NCBI GenBank assembly: GCA_002900995.3
Contig: CM035307.1
Location: 4,529,326 to 4,593,325, forward strand
Direction: 5' to 3'
Origin: Ganoderma boninense
Taxonomy: Eukaryota > Basidiomycota > Agaricomycetes > Polyporales > Polyporaceae
DNA length: 64,000 nt
Under the pieces are notes generated by a model that saw only the letters and a program-made list of their open reading frames with translations, made no database searches and was not told where the DNA came from. A program made the translations under genes and the position numbers. This document shows positions 34,622-45,306 of this stretch, in pieces (the first letter of the stretch is position 1; each line of letters opens with the position of its first letter).

Positions 34622-36337
34622 GCCGTGACTGCATACACTGCGGCGGCCGCATTGGTGGATGGACTCGGACCACCCCGCGTCTGCATGTCGACCAGAGAAA
34701 TACTGTAGAAGTAGAAAAAAGCGAAATATATTCAGTTGTAGTTATCTCGAGTACTAATGTCTGCCAGATGCAGTCGGAAGGACATGCAGACCCCGACAGC
34801 TGTGTGAGGGTCCCTTTCTTCTCCCACATTCGACGTCGGTATCGTAAACCACCCTTTTACGGAGCGAGATGCGCTCACGTCAGGAAAACAGTTGCAGCCT
34901 ACAGAGGAGGTCCGTGCTCGAGCATCCCCCGCCCCTTCGGACTCAACCCACTCTTCCGTTAGACAGACTTGGTTGGCTGAGTTGTCGCCCTCGGCTGCTT
35001 CAAGTTCACGGCTCTGCGGGTGCACTGTCTGTCCCATCTGTCAACGGAACCGTGCAGCACCGGTGGCGTGCATGCCCGCTGCGAGGCCCGACGGATGATT
35101 GTTGTCTATGGCCCGACGAGACCGTGCGAGTGCTGGCTGTAAAACACCAAATGGGAGGTCCGGACGTCAGGAACACGGCACACAAGGTTGCGACCGGATG
35201 CGGATACGCACCCTTCGAATATCGGAGGCCGCATCCTAAGCGCGAAACAGCCGTCAGGCAGACTGTCGGTGTGTGCGCCGTGGGTGTGCCAAGCCGTCTC
35301 CACGGCCGCCCTGTACAGACCGAAAATCCCTCCGATACATCAGCAGTGGGCCCCGCCACGCCTCTGCGCTTGAACACAGGCAGTCCTCAGGTCCGGTTCC
35401 GGGAGATGTCGACTGACGTTGTGACTGGGGAGGACACAGACGATATAGTAGTTGATTGCTTGAGAATGAGGTGAATATGCCATCGTGATACCACGACCGC
35501 CATGACGGACGGATTGACCTGCCGGACGCAGGGACTAAGTCACAATATCCTAGGCGCGAAACGTGAAACGGACCTTTGTGCGATCACAACGCGGTCTCCG
35601 AGCATCCCCATTTACCTTCTCGGATCTGGGAGAAAGAGACGGGCGCCGCGAGACGCGGTCCTGGATGGTTGTTGTTTATCGTATAGACAGACGGCACTGT
35701 CGTATTCGCGATCGAGGGTTCCCATGCATCTCATGAATGCGCACTCGAAGGCAGGCGTACAGCGCAAAGCCGTGGTGGTGAGTCGGACCTGGTGTGGTGC
35801 GCGGGCCCGGGGACATTGCACGCCGGCCGGCGAATGGATGGATGTGAGTCGTGCCGAGCGGATGTGGCCAAGGAAGGGGTTATGCAACCGTCAATGTCAT
35901 TTGTTAGCCGGCACGGTCGATTTCCAGGTCGCTCGCGCACGGTGCGCGTACCTTGGCAATCGGCTCGACAAGCATGGATGACCGCGTTACCGTTCCTCCA
36001 TCCGCCCGACCCTGGTTCATGCTCGGGCGGGGAGACCGGCCTTGTGGCTGCGGGTGATGCGAATGGGACGATGGAGGGTGTGGTCGTAACCGGGAAGTGC
36101 TTGGGTGGCCGGACAGTGGTCCGTGCGTGCAGACATCGGTGAGCAGCTGGAGCGGAGTATAAGAGGACAAGCGGAGCGGAGCAGTGGTAGCCATACCGAG
36201 CCCGCTCTTGTCTCCATTGCACGGACCCATCGTCGTCCACCGGATGCTCTATGCCTGCGAGTAAGTGTTATATATGCATGGCATGAAGGAGTGGTGACTT
36301 ACTCACCGTGAACTTAGCACGATCACTCGGCTCTTAG
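34622..36337. other. region without a confident gene
   Basis: Open frames such as 34869-35474 (+) and 35502-35981 (+) show no known motifs. On the minus strand, 34690-34622 gives a short frame starting MQTRGGPSPSTNAAAA that would run on into 32582 if the LTR element were absent. Ends where copy B of the segmental duplication begins. Confidence 0.4.
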
Positions 36338-37725
36338 AGGCCGGTGAGTTGCAACTTGCTGCTGCTGCGGCCCGAGTTGTGTGTATGTGCGCATTTGGGC
36401 GAGCAGGGGCCACTGACTGCATGTCGAACGAAATCAAAGATACGCCAATCGGATCAGGAACGGTGAGTGTCGTAGGATGTATTCTGCTCAAGTGGAACGC
36501 TCACCATCACTGCACCCCCGCAGGGACATTCTCGATCCCGATCACCAAGGACCCGCAGCCGGACGGTCCGGACGTGTACCACATTCCGACCAACGACCAT
36601 GACGGTATGTGTATATGCGCGGTTGGCTCAACAGAGAGCACAAGAAAGTCTCATGTGCCAGAAATACAGGACAAGACACGCTGCACGGCGGGATCTACGG
36701 CTGGGACCGCCGGAACTGGACCGTCGTCGCCCGCACAGACAACAGCGTGACGTACCACCACCTCGACGCGGCGGACGAAGGCTTCCCCGGCGACGTCGAA
36801 GCCACCGTACGATTCCATGCCCCCTCCCTCTCCCTTCTCATCGTCCTGAACCACGCGCAAACAGGTGACGCACACAGTCGAGAACGGGGGCACGCTCCGG
36901 ACGTCCGTGCACGCGACCGCGACGGAGAAGACGCCGATCATGCTGACGCAGCACATCTACTGGAACCTCGATGCGTTCCAGGGGCCCGGGTCGGACACCG
37001 TGCTCGCGCACAAGCTGCGCGTCGACGGGTCGCGCGTCGTCGCGGTCGACGGTGACGCGATCCCCACGGGCGAGCTGGTCGACGTCGGCGGGACCGCGTT
37101 CGACTTCCGGGAGACGCAGGCGATCGGCGCACGGTGGGACGACACGGTCGGTCTATGCGGCAGTGGTACGTCCCCGCGGCCATCTCTTATTCTTCTGCCG
37201 GATAGCCGATGACGGCCCGCGATGATCTGGTCTGCAGGATGCCAAGGGTACGACAACTGCTGGATCTACGACCACAGCGAGGAGTCAAAGCCCGGCGTCT
37301 CCCTCTGGAGCGAGCTCTCCGGCATCAGGTCCGTCTCTCTCGTTTCGTCTCGTCGTCCGCTTTTTGATAAGCGACGATGACGCTCACATCCACCTCGGAT
37401 GCTAGGCTGGACGTGACGACGGACAACCCGGCGGTGCAGGTCTACACGGGCTTCTGGCTCGACACCCCGCGCAAAGTCGTGCATGGGGGTCCGGACGTGA
37501 ACTACACGAAGTGGTCCGCGGTTGCGATCGAGCAGGAGGGCTACATCGACGCGATCAACACACCGGAATGGGGGGTCGACCAGATCTGTGAGTGCCGTGC
37601 GCCTCTAGTTAGACTCGGGAATCGTCACAGAATTCGTCAGGACACTGACCTCGCGCCTTGGTGCAGACTATCCCGGGAAGGACTACAACTGGGAGTCCGT
37701 GTACAAGTTCTCCACCGTCCCGTGA
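36338..37725 (+). pseudogene. aldose 1-epimerase, copy B, 5'-truncated
   Basis: Exons 4-10 of the copy A gene are present in order with the same splice sites, including the 23-nt microexon, the LHGG, QHIYWNL and AIEQEGY catalytic regions, and the terminal KFSTVP-stop at 37723-37725. Homology begins at AGGCCGGTGAG, the donor of intron 3; the signal-peptide exon and exons 2-3 are gone, and nothing similar lies upstream. Coding changes relative to copy A are few (for example RTDNS for RTETS). Without a start or secretion signal it is probably non-functional unless a new 5' exon was recruited. Confidence 0.88.
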
Positions 37726-37874
37726 GACGGCGGCTGGCCAGCACAACGCGATGTAGCACAGCAGTTGTACATTACAGTTGGTTTATCTCAGGTCTCGCCA
37801 GCATCACGAAGGAACGCAGGAAAAAATCCTTGGGTGTGCAACGCTACTTGGGGGCGAGGCCGAGCGCACTGACC

Positions 37875-37913
37875 ATCGGCCATGGATCTTGAGGACGTCC
37901 TGCCATGGCCGAT
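37875..37913. terminator. 11-bp inverted repeat downstream of epimerase B
   Basis: Same hairpin as 26005-26043 (arms ATCGGCCATGG and CCATGGCCGAT), about 150 bp past the stop. Confidence 0.35.
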
Positions 37914-39098
37914 AGAGCTCGATGAAAAGACGTGTAGATCGCACAGAGAGAGAGAAGGCTCGGCATCAACGTCGCTGAGCAGATCAGAATGGAGTGCCAG
38001 CTATATGCACAGCATCAAATTGGGCTTGCCAATGGTCGCGACATCCTCTTTACGAAATATTAGGACCAAACTCAGGGGGCTCAGCACCGAAATCGTTCCT
38101 GTCGACTGCCAGAAGACGGCCGGCAGGACGGGGTGAGTTGTCTGTGCCTATAACGTTTGAGCCGAAAAGTCACGGGGGCCCTGAAGCTGAAGAGTGACTC
38201 GAAGAATTGCATGGTATGCGCATTTGATTACCCGCCGCAGTTCTCCTCCGTGTCTCCATACGCAGCGCGATGGTCAGCCAGCACACGGACAAAAGGACTT
38301 GCTCACCTGTAGAGATGCATACATCCGAGTGATCATTTGCGTCTGTGAATCGAACACTGCAAGTGAGCTACACGAGAACCGGTTCCCGGAGCACCTGGTA
38401 AATGCCAATCGCAGCCTGAGTGTCTGAGCATCCTTGCCCTGGGTGAAGTCCCGCAGGGGTGCCCCAGAGGCAAATAAACGAATCGCGTCGACTTCTCACC
38501 AGAGCCTTAAGGATGTTCTAAATATAAATACATACCTCTCTGACTGAGCGAATGTCACTACGCACCGTCATCTTACAGCGACTCGGATAGTGGATACTGT
38601 AGAGATAAGCTGTCTCGGAAAGAGACATCTGGGCAAGCGTAGAAAGCAAATCGGGGCCTTGGCGCCTATGTAGGTCCCAAAAAACGCGGCAGGTGCCAAA
38701 GGTCCCCCGGTGGTCTCCGGGGTCTGTCCCTAGGCTGGACAGAGGCGTCCTTCTTGACCGCGATGGCAGCTCCCTCGACACAGTTCCTGTCTGGGCTGCC
38801 GTGGACGACTGTGCACCGTCGCCGGTCGGGCAAGTTGTCAGCCGTGTTGTCCATCCTCGTGCACTCGATTGTGACAGGCGAGCATCCTGTCCAGGGGTCT
38901 CTGGTGGCAAGCTCAGCTACCCGAAACGGCTCAGTGCGTTCTATTCCATCTCATAATCGCACCAGTTGCTAGCTATTCCATACATTAGAGTGTGTCTGAC
39001 GCCACGTTCGACTCTAACGAGACGGAAGCGCCGAACTTGCGCCTCGCAAACACATACCACAGCTCAGCAAGATGCTCGGTGACCGTCATCTCATACGG

Positions 39099-40843
39099 TC
39101 ACTCAACCTCCAGCGGCATCGCCATCCATGGTTCCAAGTCGAGCCCGAGCGAGGATGTCCCTCTGATCCGGCCATCCCTCACGCTGGCCGACATAACATC
39201 GCAGTCCCAGTCAACAGCGTCCTCGAGCCCCTCACGACCACGGAGAGCGGGATGGCTTGGAAGCGTAATGGTATTGCTCGCTCCAACCGCGCCGTCCTCC
39301 ACGTCCCCGCGAGCGGAATTCCAGTCATCGCCATGGGGATGGGTTTGTGCAGCGTGCGACAAGCCCACGGCGTCGATCGGGGATCGCTGGAGCGCGACGA
39401 GGACGATGATGACCGCCGGGTAGATAGCCTAGTCTCGTCAGACTCGTCCTGCAACGCACTAGCGGATGGTATGGCATATGACGAGACTTACTCACCGCGA
39501 CCGGTATGATGCATCCGCGCGTGATGTACGCGGAGGCCCTGTAGAACGCGACGCCCGCGAGAGCGGTCTCCGGCAACGGCACTACGTCCGTCACCACTGA
39601 GAATGCCTGTATTGCGTTCTCAGTGCGTTGAGCGTGACGTCGGAGCCTTTGCAGACGTAGGAGTGTGGGCTGGGGGCGAGGGACTCGGATGGGGGGTGGG
39701 GGGGAGAGCGTGGTACTGTGATACACACCATGAGCGCACAGTATATGCTGCCGGACTCCACGAGCAGGGCGAGGACTTGCAGGACCTGCGAGCGTGTCCC
39801 GGCCGCTGCGAGCTGCTTTCTCACCGCTCGCCGGTGCTCCCTGTTGTCCATGCGCGAGGTCTACCGCTTAGTGCCAGATTAAAAGGGGGGTTGGGGCACG
39901 CACCATGCCTTATATGCGATCAGAGCCGTCGCGAGGATGTTCGTGGCGAGGGACGAGGACACCGCCGCGAGCGCGCATGCATTTGCGGAGAGAAGGACGA
40001 CGAGGGCCGGGCTTCCGCATGAGCCTTGCGCACTGACATACACGCCGGCGATGCCGAGGACGTGGGGGGCATCAGATAAAGGCTGCTGAGTACGGAATAA
40101 AGACGGGTAGACATACCGAGAGTGAGGGTTACGAGCAGCGACCCGACGCAATACACCACCTTGTGCTGCCAGATGACACAGGCGCGCCACCAGACAATCG
40201 CGTCCCCGACAACAAACTGCAAGAGAATCGTTACTTTACCCTTCCACACATGATATTTGAGAGAAGGACTCGGAGCTCACGTTCAAGATGGTGGCGATGG
40301 TGAGCATCCACGATTGCTTGAGGACGAGATCTTCGAACACGACGATCTCCTCCCGCCCGTCGTAGGACGGAGAGGAGAGGCCAGCCGTGGCGGCAGCGAC
40401 CCACCGGCTGGTGCTCGACTGGTTCCAGATGAGGGCCGCCATGTATGTGCCCGTAGACAGGTACAGGGTTAGGATGCCGAGGAGAGGGATCCTGGCGCCC
40501 GTCGACGTCCGAGCAGGCGATCCCCGGCGGCTGCAATCATCGCAGCGTTGATCGCATAGTATTCGAAGGAAAAGGATGTCGAACAGCTCACATGAGGAAG
40601 TATATCGAAGTGAAGGAGAGGACTGTCAACACGCCTGGTAATGCCCCGTGAGACTGGACCACGGCGGCAGATTCGCGAAGACGTCTTGAACAGAGAGTAC
40701 GCACCGAATGAAAAGCTCGACAGCGCCAACTCGACCGTCCCGCCACTCGCATTACGGGCGTAATATTGGACGATGTCCAGGGCGACCGTGTTGACTCCAA
40801 GCATACGAAAATCTGGGGCGGTGGAGTTGCTCTCCGAGGACAT
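39099..40843 (-). CDS. seven-transmembrane integral membrane protein, copy B (complete)
   Basis: Member of a large basidiomycete-specific membrane-protein family of unknown function; I cannot assign a Pfam name with certainty. Starts MSSESNSTAPDFRMLG at 40843, first donor at 40704. Further exons in order: VLTVLSFTSIYFL; IPLLGILTLYLSTGTYMAAL with WMLTIATILN; FVVGDAIVWWRACVIW and KVVYCVGSLLVTLTLG; GIAGVYVSAQ with SLATNILATALIAYKAW; EHRRAVRKQLAAAG with VLALLVESGSIYCALM; AFSVVTDVV; and a last exon with IYPAVIIVLVAL. The hydrophobic blocks give about seven membrane spans. The cytoplasmic-type tail is acidic and ends at 39099. The VGDAIVWWRACV motif and LATALIAYKAW/HRR turn are the family hallmarks. 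Convergent with epimerase copy B. The last two introns are estimated rather than certain. Confidence 0.75.
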
Positions 40844-41699
40844 CGCGTTGGGTTGGATTTAGGTTTTGGACGAGGAGGAGGAGGGATTCCTGGAAGGGCT
40901 ATCGATATAACGCTTTCCATTATCTAATCTGTCCACTGTGAAGTCAGTAGGAGGGGATTGGGCTGCGGTCTTGCAGGTCATCCTGAACGCCAACGCTGCT
41001 GATGAAGGCGATTACGAAGTTTTCGCAGGAGTTATACCATCCACAGTTCAAGCTCCCCTGACGGCGATAAGTGGGATGCGTTTCAGCCCCAAGGACCGGA
41101 GAGTTCGCAGCTTCGCAGATGCCAGTGTCCTGCTCCAGCACCAGTGTCGTCCCTGGCACTGCCGGTAGGAGGCAGAGTAAGCCTGAGAGACGAGCCTTGA
41201 GGTGGGGCCGAGTCCGAGTCCAAGTCGGTAGCCCGAACCAGTGAGCAGTGTTCTGCGTACGGCTGCCCTGAAGCCTAGAGGCGGAATGATGGGATGCTGG
41301 TTTCTAAAAGTGCAGAACATCTGTAGCTTAAGCGAAGAGTACTGTGAGGGAATCAGGTATGATTCAAGTCAATATCCGAGTCGTGCTGTCTGTAATGAAG
41401 GAGTCGGGAGCCGCATCGCGACGAGAGCACTGACGATAGCGGCTGCTTTCATAAACATAGATAGGGGGGTTGTGAGCGAACCTACATGCTGAACGTTAAC
41501 CCTCACTACACCATTAGCATATCCGTCGCGGCCCTGAATAAGTACTTTCTAGGACATTGATGAGCTATGCATGGACGATCTTGTGCCTGTGCATCTTCAC
41601 TCACTTTTGTCTTTACTTCTTCCCACTTGGGGGCACTCTTAATGTTCGTTCACTTTGAACCTTCTGCAGACTCCTTAGATGACATCTACTATGAGATAC
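40844..41699. other. 5' flank of membrane gene B
   Basis: No gene seen. Contains a segment (about 41060-41290) repeated at 43207-43395. The remainder shows only short open frames. Confidence 0.5.
41060..41290. repeat. dispersed repeat, first copy
   Basis: Begins GCGATAAGTGGGATGCGTTTCAGCCCC and matches 43207-43395 with scattered substitutions and small indels. It lies upstream of the intact membrane gene, so it may be ancestral 5' flank of that gene. Confidence 0.7.
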
Positions 41700-42030
41700 T
41701 CGGAGGCGCACCACGGGTATACACGGGGAATTCGTGTCCTCTCCATGCCCGCCCAAGAAGCACCCAACCCATGTGCACGGTGGCCGGGACGTGAACTACA
41801 CGAAGTGGTCCGCGGCCGCGATCGAGCAGGAGGGCTACATCGACGCCATCGATGCGCCGGAATGGGGGGTCGACCGGATCTGTGAGTGGCGTGCACCTCT
41901 AAATTCTAATTAGACTCGAGAATCGGGAGATAGTGCGCGGGACACTCACCTCGCGCCTTGGTGCAGATTATCCAGGGACGGACTACAGCTAGGCATCCAT
42001 GTACAAGTTCTCCACAGTCCCGTGAAACGA
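41700..42030 (+). pseudogene. aldose 1-epimerase, copy C, last two exons only
   Basis: The stretch from about 41775 matches epimerase exon 9 (VNYTKWSA, IEQEGYIDAI, EWGVD), then its intron and exon 10. Exon 10 has an in-frame stop replacing the Trp codon (GACTACAGC-TAG). The 5' part (41700-41775) is only faintly similar to exon 9. Confidence 0.8.
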
Positions 42031-42640
42031 CGGCACACCAGCATAGCGCGAAGTAGTGTCGATACACAGCTGCGGTTGCACATTGTGTTAGGTCTATCTC
42101 GGTTGTTGTCAGCGCCACGAAGGACCCACACCAAGCTGATGCTAGGGCCGCGCTGAGGGCGCGGGTGCTCGGTCTCCGACATTCCTTCGATGCTAGTAGT
42201 TGGCGGCGAGCTTGAGGTGAGTGGCATCTCGCACTTGATATTCTGATACGGCGAGCTGTGTCAGGGGCACGGTAGGTGATAGGCGCAGTGAGCCGTCGTG
42301 CTGCAGCGCGATGGCTAGATTCTTCGGTTCAGTTCCCGCCCGGACTGCTGTGGACGACTCGGCCGGGTGTTCATCCCAGAGTGGCACGGCAGGGAAACCT
42401 ATCCTCGCGGACTCGACGGTGGGCACGCTGTCTCGTGGTCGCTGGTGGCAAGCTGTGCTCGGCACGGCTCGGTGCTTTCTATTCCACCGCATTACCACAT
42501 GAGTCATTCGCGTTAGCCTAGCTTAGAGCGTGTCTGAGGCCACTTCTGGTTGGAGAGATATGGGAACACTAAATTTACGACTCACGAGGCGACCACAGAC
42601 AACAACTAAACAAGGCTCTCGGGGACCGTCATCGTATGTC
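42031..42640. other. decayed convergent intergenic region of copy C
   Basis: Diverged match to 38790-39060 and 27390-27660 (for example GTGGACGACT, TGGTGGCAAGCT, TCTATTCCA and GAGCGTGTCTGA blocks in order). No gene. Confidence 0.6.
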
Positions 42641-43206
42641 TCCTAACCTCTAGCGGCATCGCCATCCAAGGCTCCAATTCGAGCCCTAGTGAGGGTATCC
42701 CTCGCGCTGGCCGGCATCACCTCACAGTCCCGGTCGACGGTGTCATTGAGCCCATCGAACACGGGATGGCTCCGACCTGGAAGCGTGATGGCATCCTCGC
42801 CACCGGCCCCAGCCGTTCCATCCTGGACCTCCACCACCTCCGCCCGCGGACGGCATCCGAGTCCTCGCGATGGAGATGGGCCTCGCGCGAAAGGCCCACG
42901 GTGTCAACTGGGGATCGCTGGAGCGCGAACAGGACGATGATGACCGCCTAGCGCCGTCAGACTCGGCCCTCATCGTGCAACACACCAGCGGATCTTATGG
43001 CATATGACGAGACTTACTTACAGCGACCGGTATGATGCACCCGCCGCGTGATGTACGCGGAGGCCCGGTAGAGCGCGACGCCTGCGAGAGCGGTCGCCGG
43101 CAACGGCAGCACGTCTGTCACCACCTAGAATGCCTGAGCGGGACAGTGAGAAAAGGTAGGGTGTGCAAGCCGGGCGGGGCACGCACCATGAGCGCGCAGT
43201 ATATGC
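42640..43206 (-). pseudogene. seven-transmembrane membrane protein, copy C, fragment
   Basis: Carries diverged, frame-broken versions of the last exon (about 42640-42950), the exon encoding VVTDVLPLPATALAGVALYRAS (about 43020-43130), and the first bases of the next exon upstream (up to 43206). Homology then switches directly to sequence resembling the 5' flank of copy B, so exons 1-5 were deleted. Confidence 0.72.
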
Positions 43207-43395
43207 AGGCGATAAATGGGATGTGTTTCAGCCCCAAAGACCGGAGAGTTCGCAACTTCGTAGATGTAAGTGTCCTAGGCTACCACTAGTGTCGTCCCTG
43301 GCACCGGTAGGAGGCAGAGTAAGCTCCTGAGAGACGAGTCCTGACGTGGGTGGACCCGGATCAGTGAACTGAGCGGTGTTTGCGTATGGCTGGAG
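43207..43395. repeat. dispersed repeat, second copy
   Basis: Diverged copy of 41060-41290, fused to the broken membrane-protein fragment of copy C. The junction supports a single internal deletion in a third membrane-gene copy. Confidence 0.7.
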
Positions 43396-44434
43396 GGAGG
43401 CGGGGTGATGGAAAGCCGTGAATGCTTGGGAGGAGAGAAATATGGCGGCGTCGGACGTTATTCAGTCGATATTTCTGTCTGCAGCGAAGGAGGAGGGGAG
43501 CACCGACATCCCGGTGCCTGGCCGCAGGCCCCGGAGGCACGGGTAGGCGCCGACTGCAGACAGACCCCAGACACCATATCAGGACCATTGGCACTCGGAG
43601 GGAGGTCTATTGGCGCACACAACCAGGCCCTAGAATATCACTTTGACGGCGAAGTCGTCGTCGGAGGCACAAGGCCCTCCCTAGATCTCGGCCTGCCTCA
43701 GAAGATACAGCTCTTCCCAGTTTGCGCATGGAGCCTTACCCTGCATTTCAAGCACAAGTCAAATACATGTATGTACGTCCATTCAGCGCGGACTTGTCTG
43801 CAATCACCGGTTCCAAGCGCACCGACAGAGCCATCGCTGCAGCTGGCAAGTGCTTCTCCACTCGATTCTACGAGCCTGTTTATCAAAAGATACAAGATCC
43901 CTCCATGCGCACGGTCTGGTCGACGCTTCGGTGCTGCACTTTCGCCTGCCCAACAATGGTGATTCCGGATGGCAGACTAGAGCCGGATCGAGGTCCAGAT
44001 AGAGCTCGCACTGCAGCGTCGGCACATGTTCCTTATGTGTCTCGATAAGGGTGTGAGTTTGCCGTATGGTACACTTCAGTCTAGCATCGTTCAAGGAAAT
44101 CTTTCAGAAGGGCACCATCGAGACGGACTTGGGAACAGCATGACGCTGTTCAGCGGCGTTTTACGGTCAGTGCCGCGTCGGAACCATAACGATGTCAAGA
44201 TCGAAGTCCTTCACACCGCATTTCTTCCTGGCACCAGCCTGTTAGACACCGAACTATTGGGTCGCTGGGTCATCAGATGGCGGGCGGTGCAGCCACAACC
44301 TTCCGCATAAGGCTGCAAGCGGAGCCTGTTCCATTACAATACTAGTTGAAGCTACTTACCCGGCTAACCAAAGTACCCATGGTTGTCAAGCAACCGACGC
44401 CGGCCGGACCACACAATATAGCCACATTTGATAG
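43396..44434. other. possible spliced gene fragment, unidentified
   Basis: On the + strand protein-like segments appear in changing frames: VDASVLHFRLPNNGDSG (about 43920-43970), EVQIELALQRRHMFLMCLDK (about 43988-44048), and, after a plausible intron starting GTGTGAG, EIFQKGTIETDLG (about 44097-44135). The structure would run toward the assembly gap and is interrupted by it. I recognise no family. Confidence 0.3.
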
Positions 44435-44534
44435 NNNNNNNNNNNNNNNNNNNNNNNNNNNNNNNNNNNNNNNNNNNNNNNNNNNNNNNNNNNNNNNNNN
44501 NNNNNNNNNNNNNNNNNNNNNNNNNNNNNNNNNN
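44435..44534. other. assembly gap, 100 N
   Basis: Exactly 100 consecutive N, the usual placeholder for a gap of unknown size. Distances across it are therefore not reliable. Confidence 0.99.
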
Positions 44535-44745
44535 CAAGATAGGCAATGCCATGAACCCGTCAGCGAAGTTAACTTTAATACCGCAGAATAGCCAGGGGCC
44601 GATCCTAGTAACTGGTAGGAGTCGCGCCAAGGCAGCTCACCTCCCGGGTGATAATCTGTCCATGCTAGCCTGTACTACCTACCATAGAGGAACTCGAGGG
44701 ACCTGAACCCTCGTTTTACTGGCCCCTATGGGAAACGTCGAAATC
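44535..44745. other. flank between gap and LTR element
   Basis: No gene seen. Ends in AAATC (44741-44745), the target-site duplication of the LTR retrotransposon. Confidence 0.6.
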
Positions 44746-45159
44746 TGTGATAAACCGGTCCTTCGGGGCTTGAGCGTTGAGCGGTTAAGCCGAAGGTGCC
44801 GGAAACACGAGAGAATCTTGCAGACACGCGAGTAACTGAGTGGGTAGTGTCGTCGTCGTATCGCAAGTTCTGGGGATCTTCCCCGTACGAGTACAAGCAT
44901 AAGTACCTAGGGAGAACAATAAGGAATAGAGATTGGAAATGGGATGGGGTGAGAGACGTCCGAGCGAGAGTAAGGAAGACGGAAAAGCAGAGGAAAGGGA
45001 ACAATAAGAAAACCGGGAACCTAGAGAGAGACCGGGAGGTGAGACATGACGGTCGAGACCAAGGGGGAGCACGCGGGAGACGGGCGACCGATCGTCCGAT
45101 TAGGAAGACGAGACGCTGGAGGAGGAACGAGACGCCAAGTCAGGCGCCGATACCTTACA
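44746..45159 (-). repeat. 3' LTR (left copy)
   Basis: 414 bp, matches 48498-48911; preceded on the minus strand by the purine tract and a 9-bp palindrome. Confidence 0.9.
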
Positions 45160-45169
45160 TTCGCCCTCC

Positions 45170-45189
45170 GGGACTTGCGAGCAAGTCCC
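45170..45189. repeat. 9-bp palindrome beside the 3' LTR
   Basis: GGGACTTGC and GCAAGTCCC separated by GA, about 10 bp from the LTR edge and next to the presumed polypurine tract. Confidence 0.6.
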
Positions 45190-45306
45190 CAGCTATCGGC
45201 CCTGTATTGGCGTACAGGAGCTCCTTTGTGAGCGATTTTCTGATCCAACCATGTTCGTGAGATACCCGCCCTCCATGATGTCCAGTCTGGAGTCTCCATG
45301 TGGGAC

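Larger units (their letters stand above)
36338..40190. repeat. segmental duplication, copy B
   Basis: Direct repeat of 24454-28822. It lacks the 474-bp segment of copy A and has a longer, unrelated intron (about 39605-39730) in the membrane gene, whereas copies A and C share a short intron there. Confidence 0.88.

Noticed and set aside
44680..44730. Possible tRNA T-arm (GAGGG-TTCAGGT-CCCTC on the - strand)
   Set aside because: The loop lacks the invariant A at its fifth position and no matching acceptor or anticodon arms are found.
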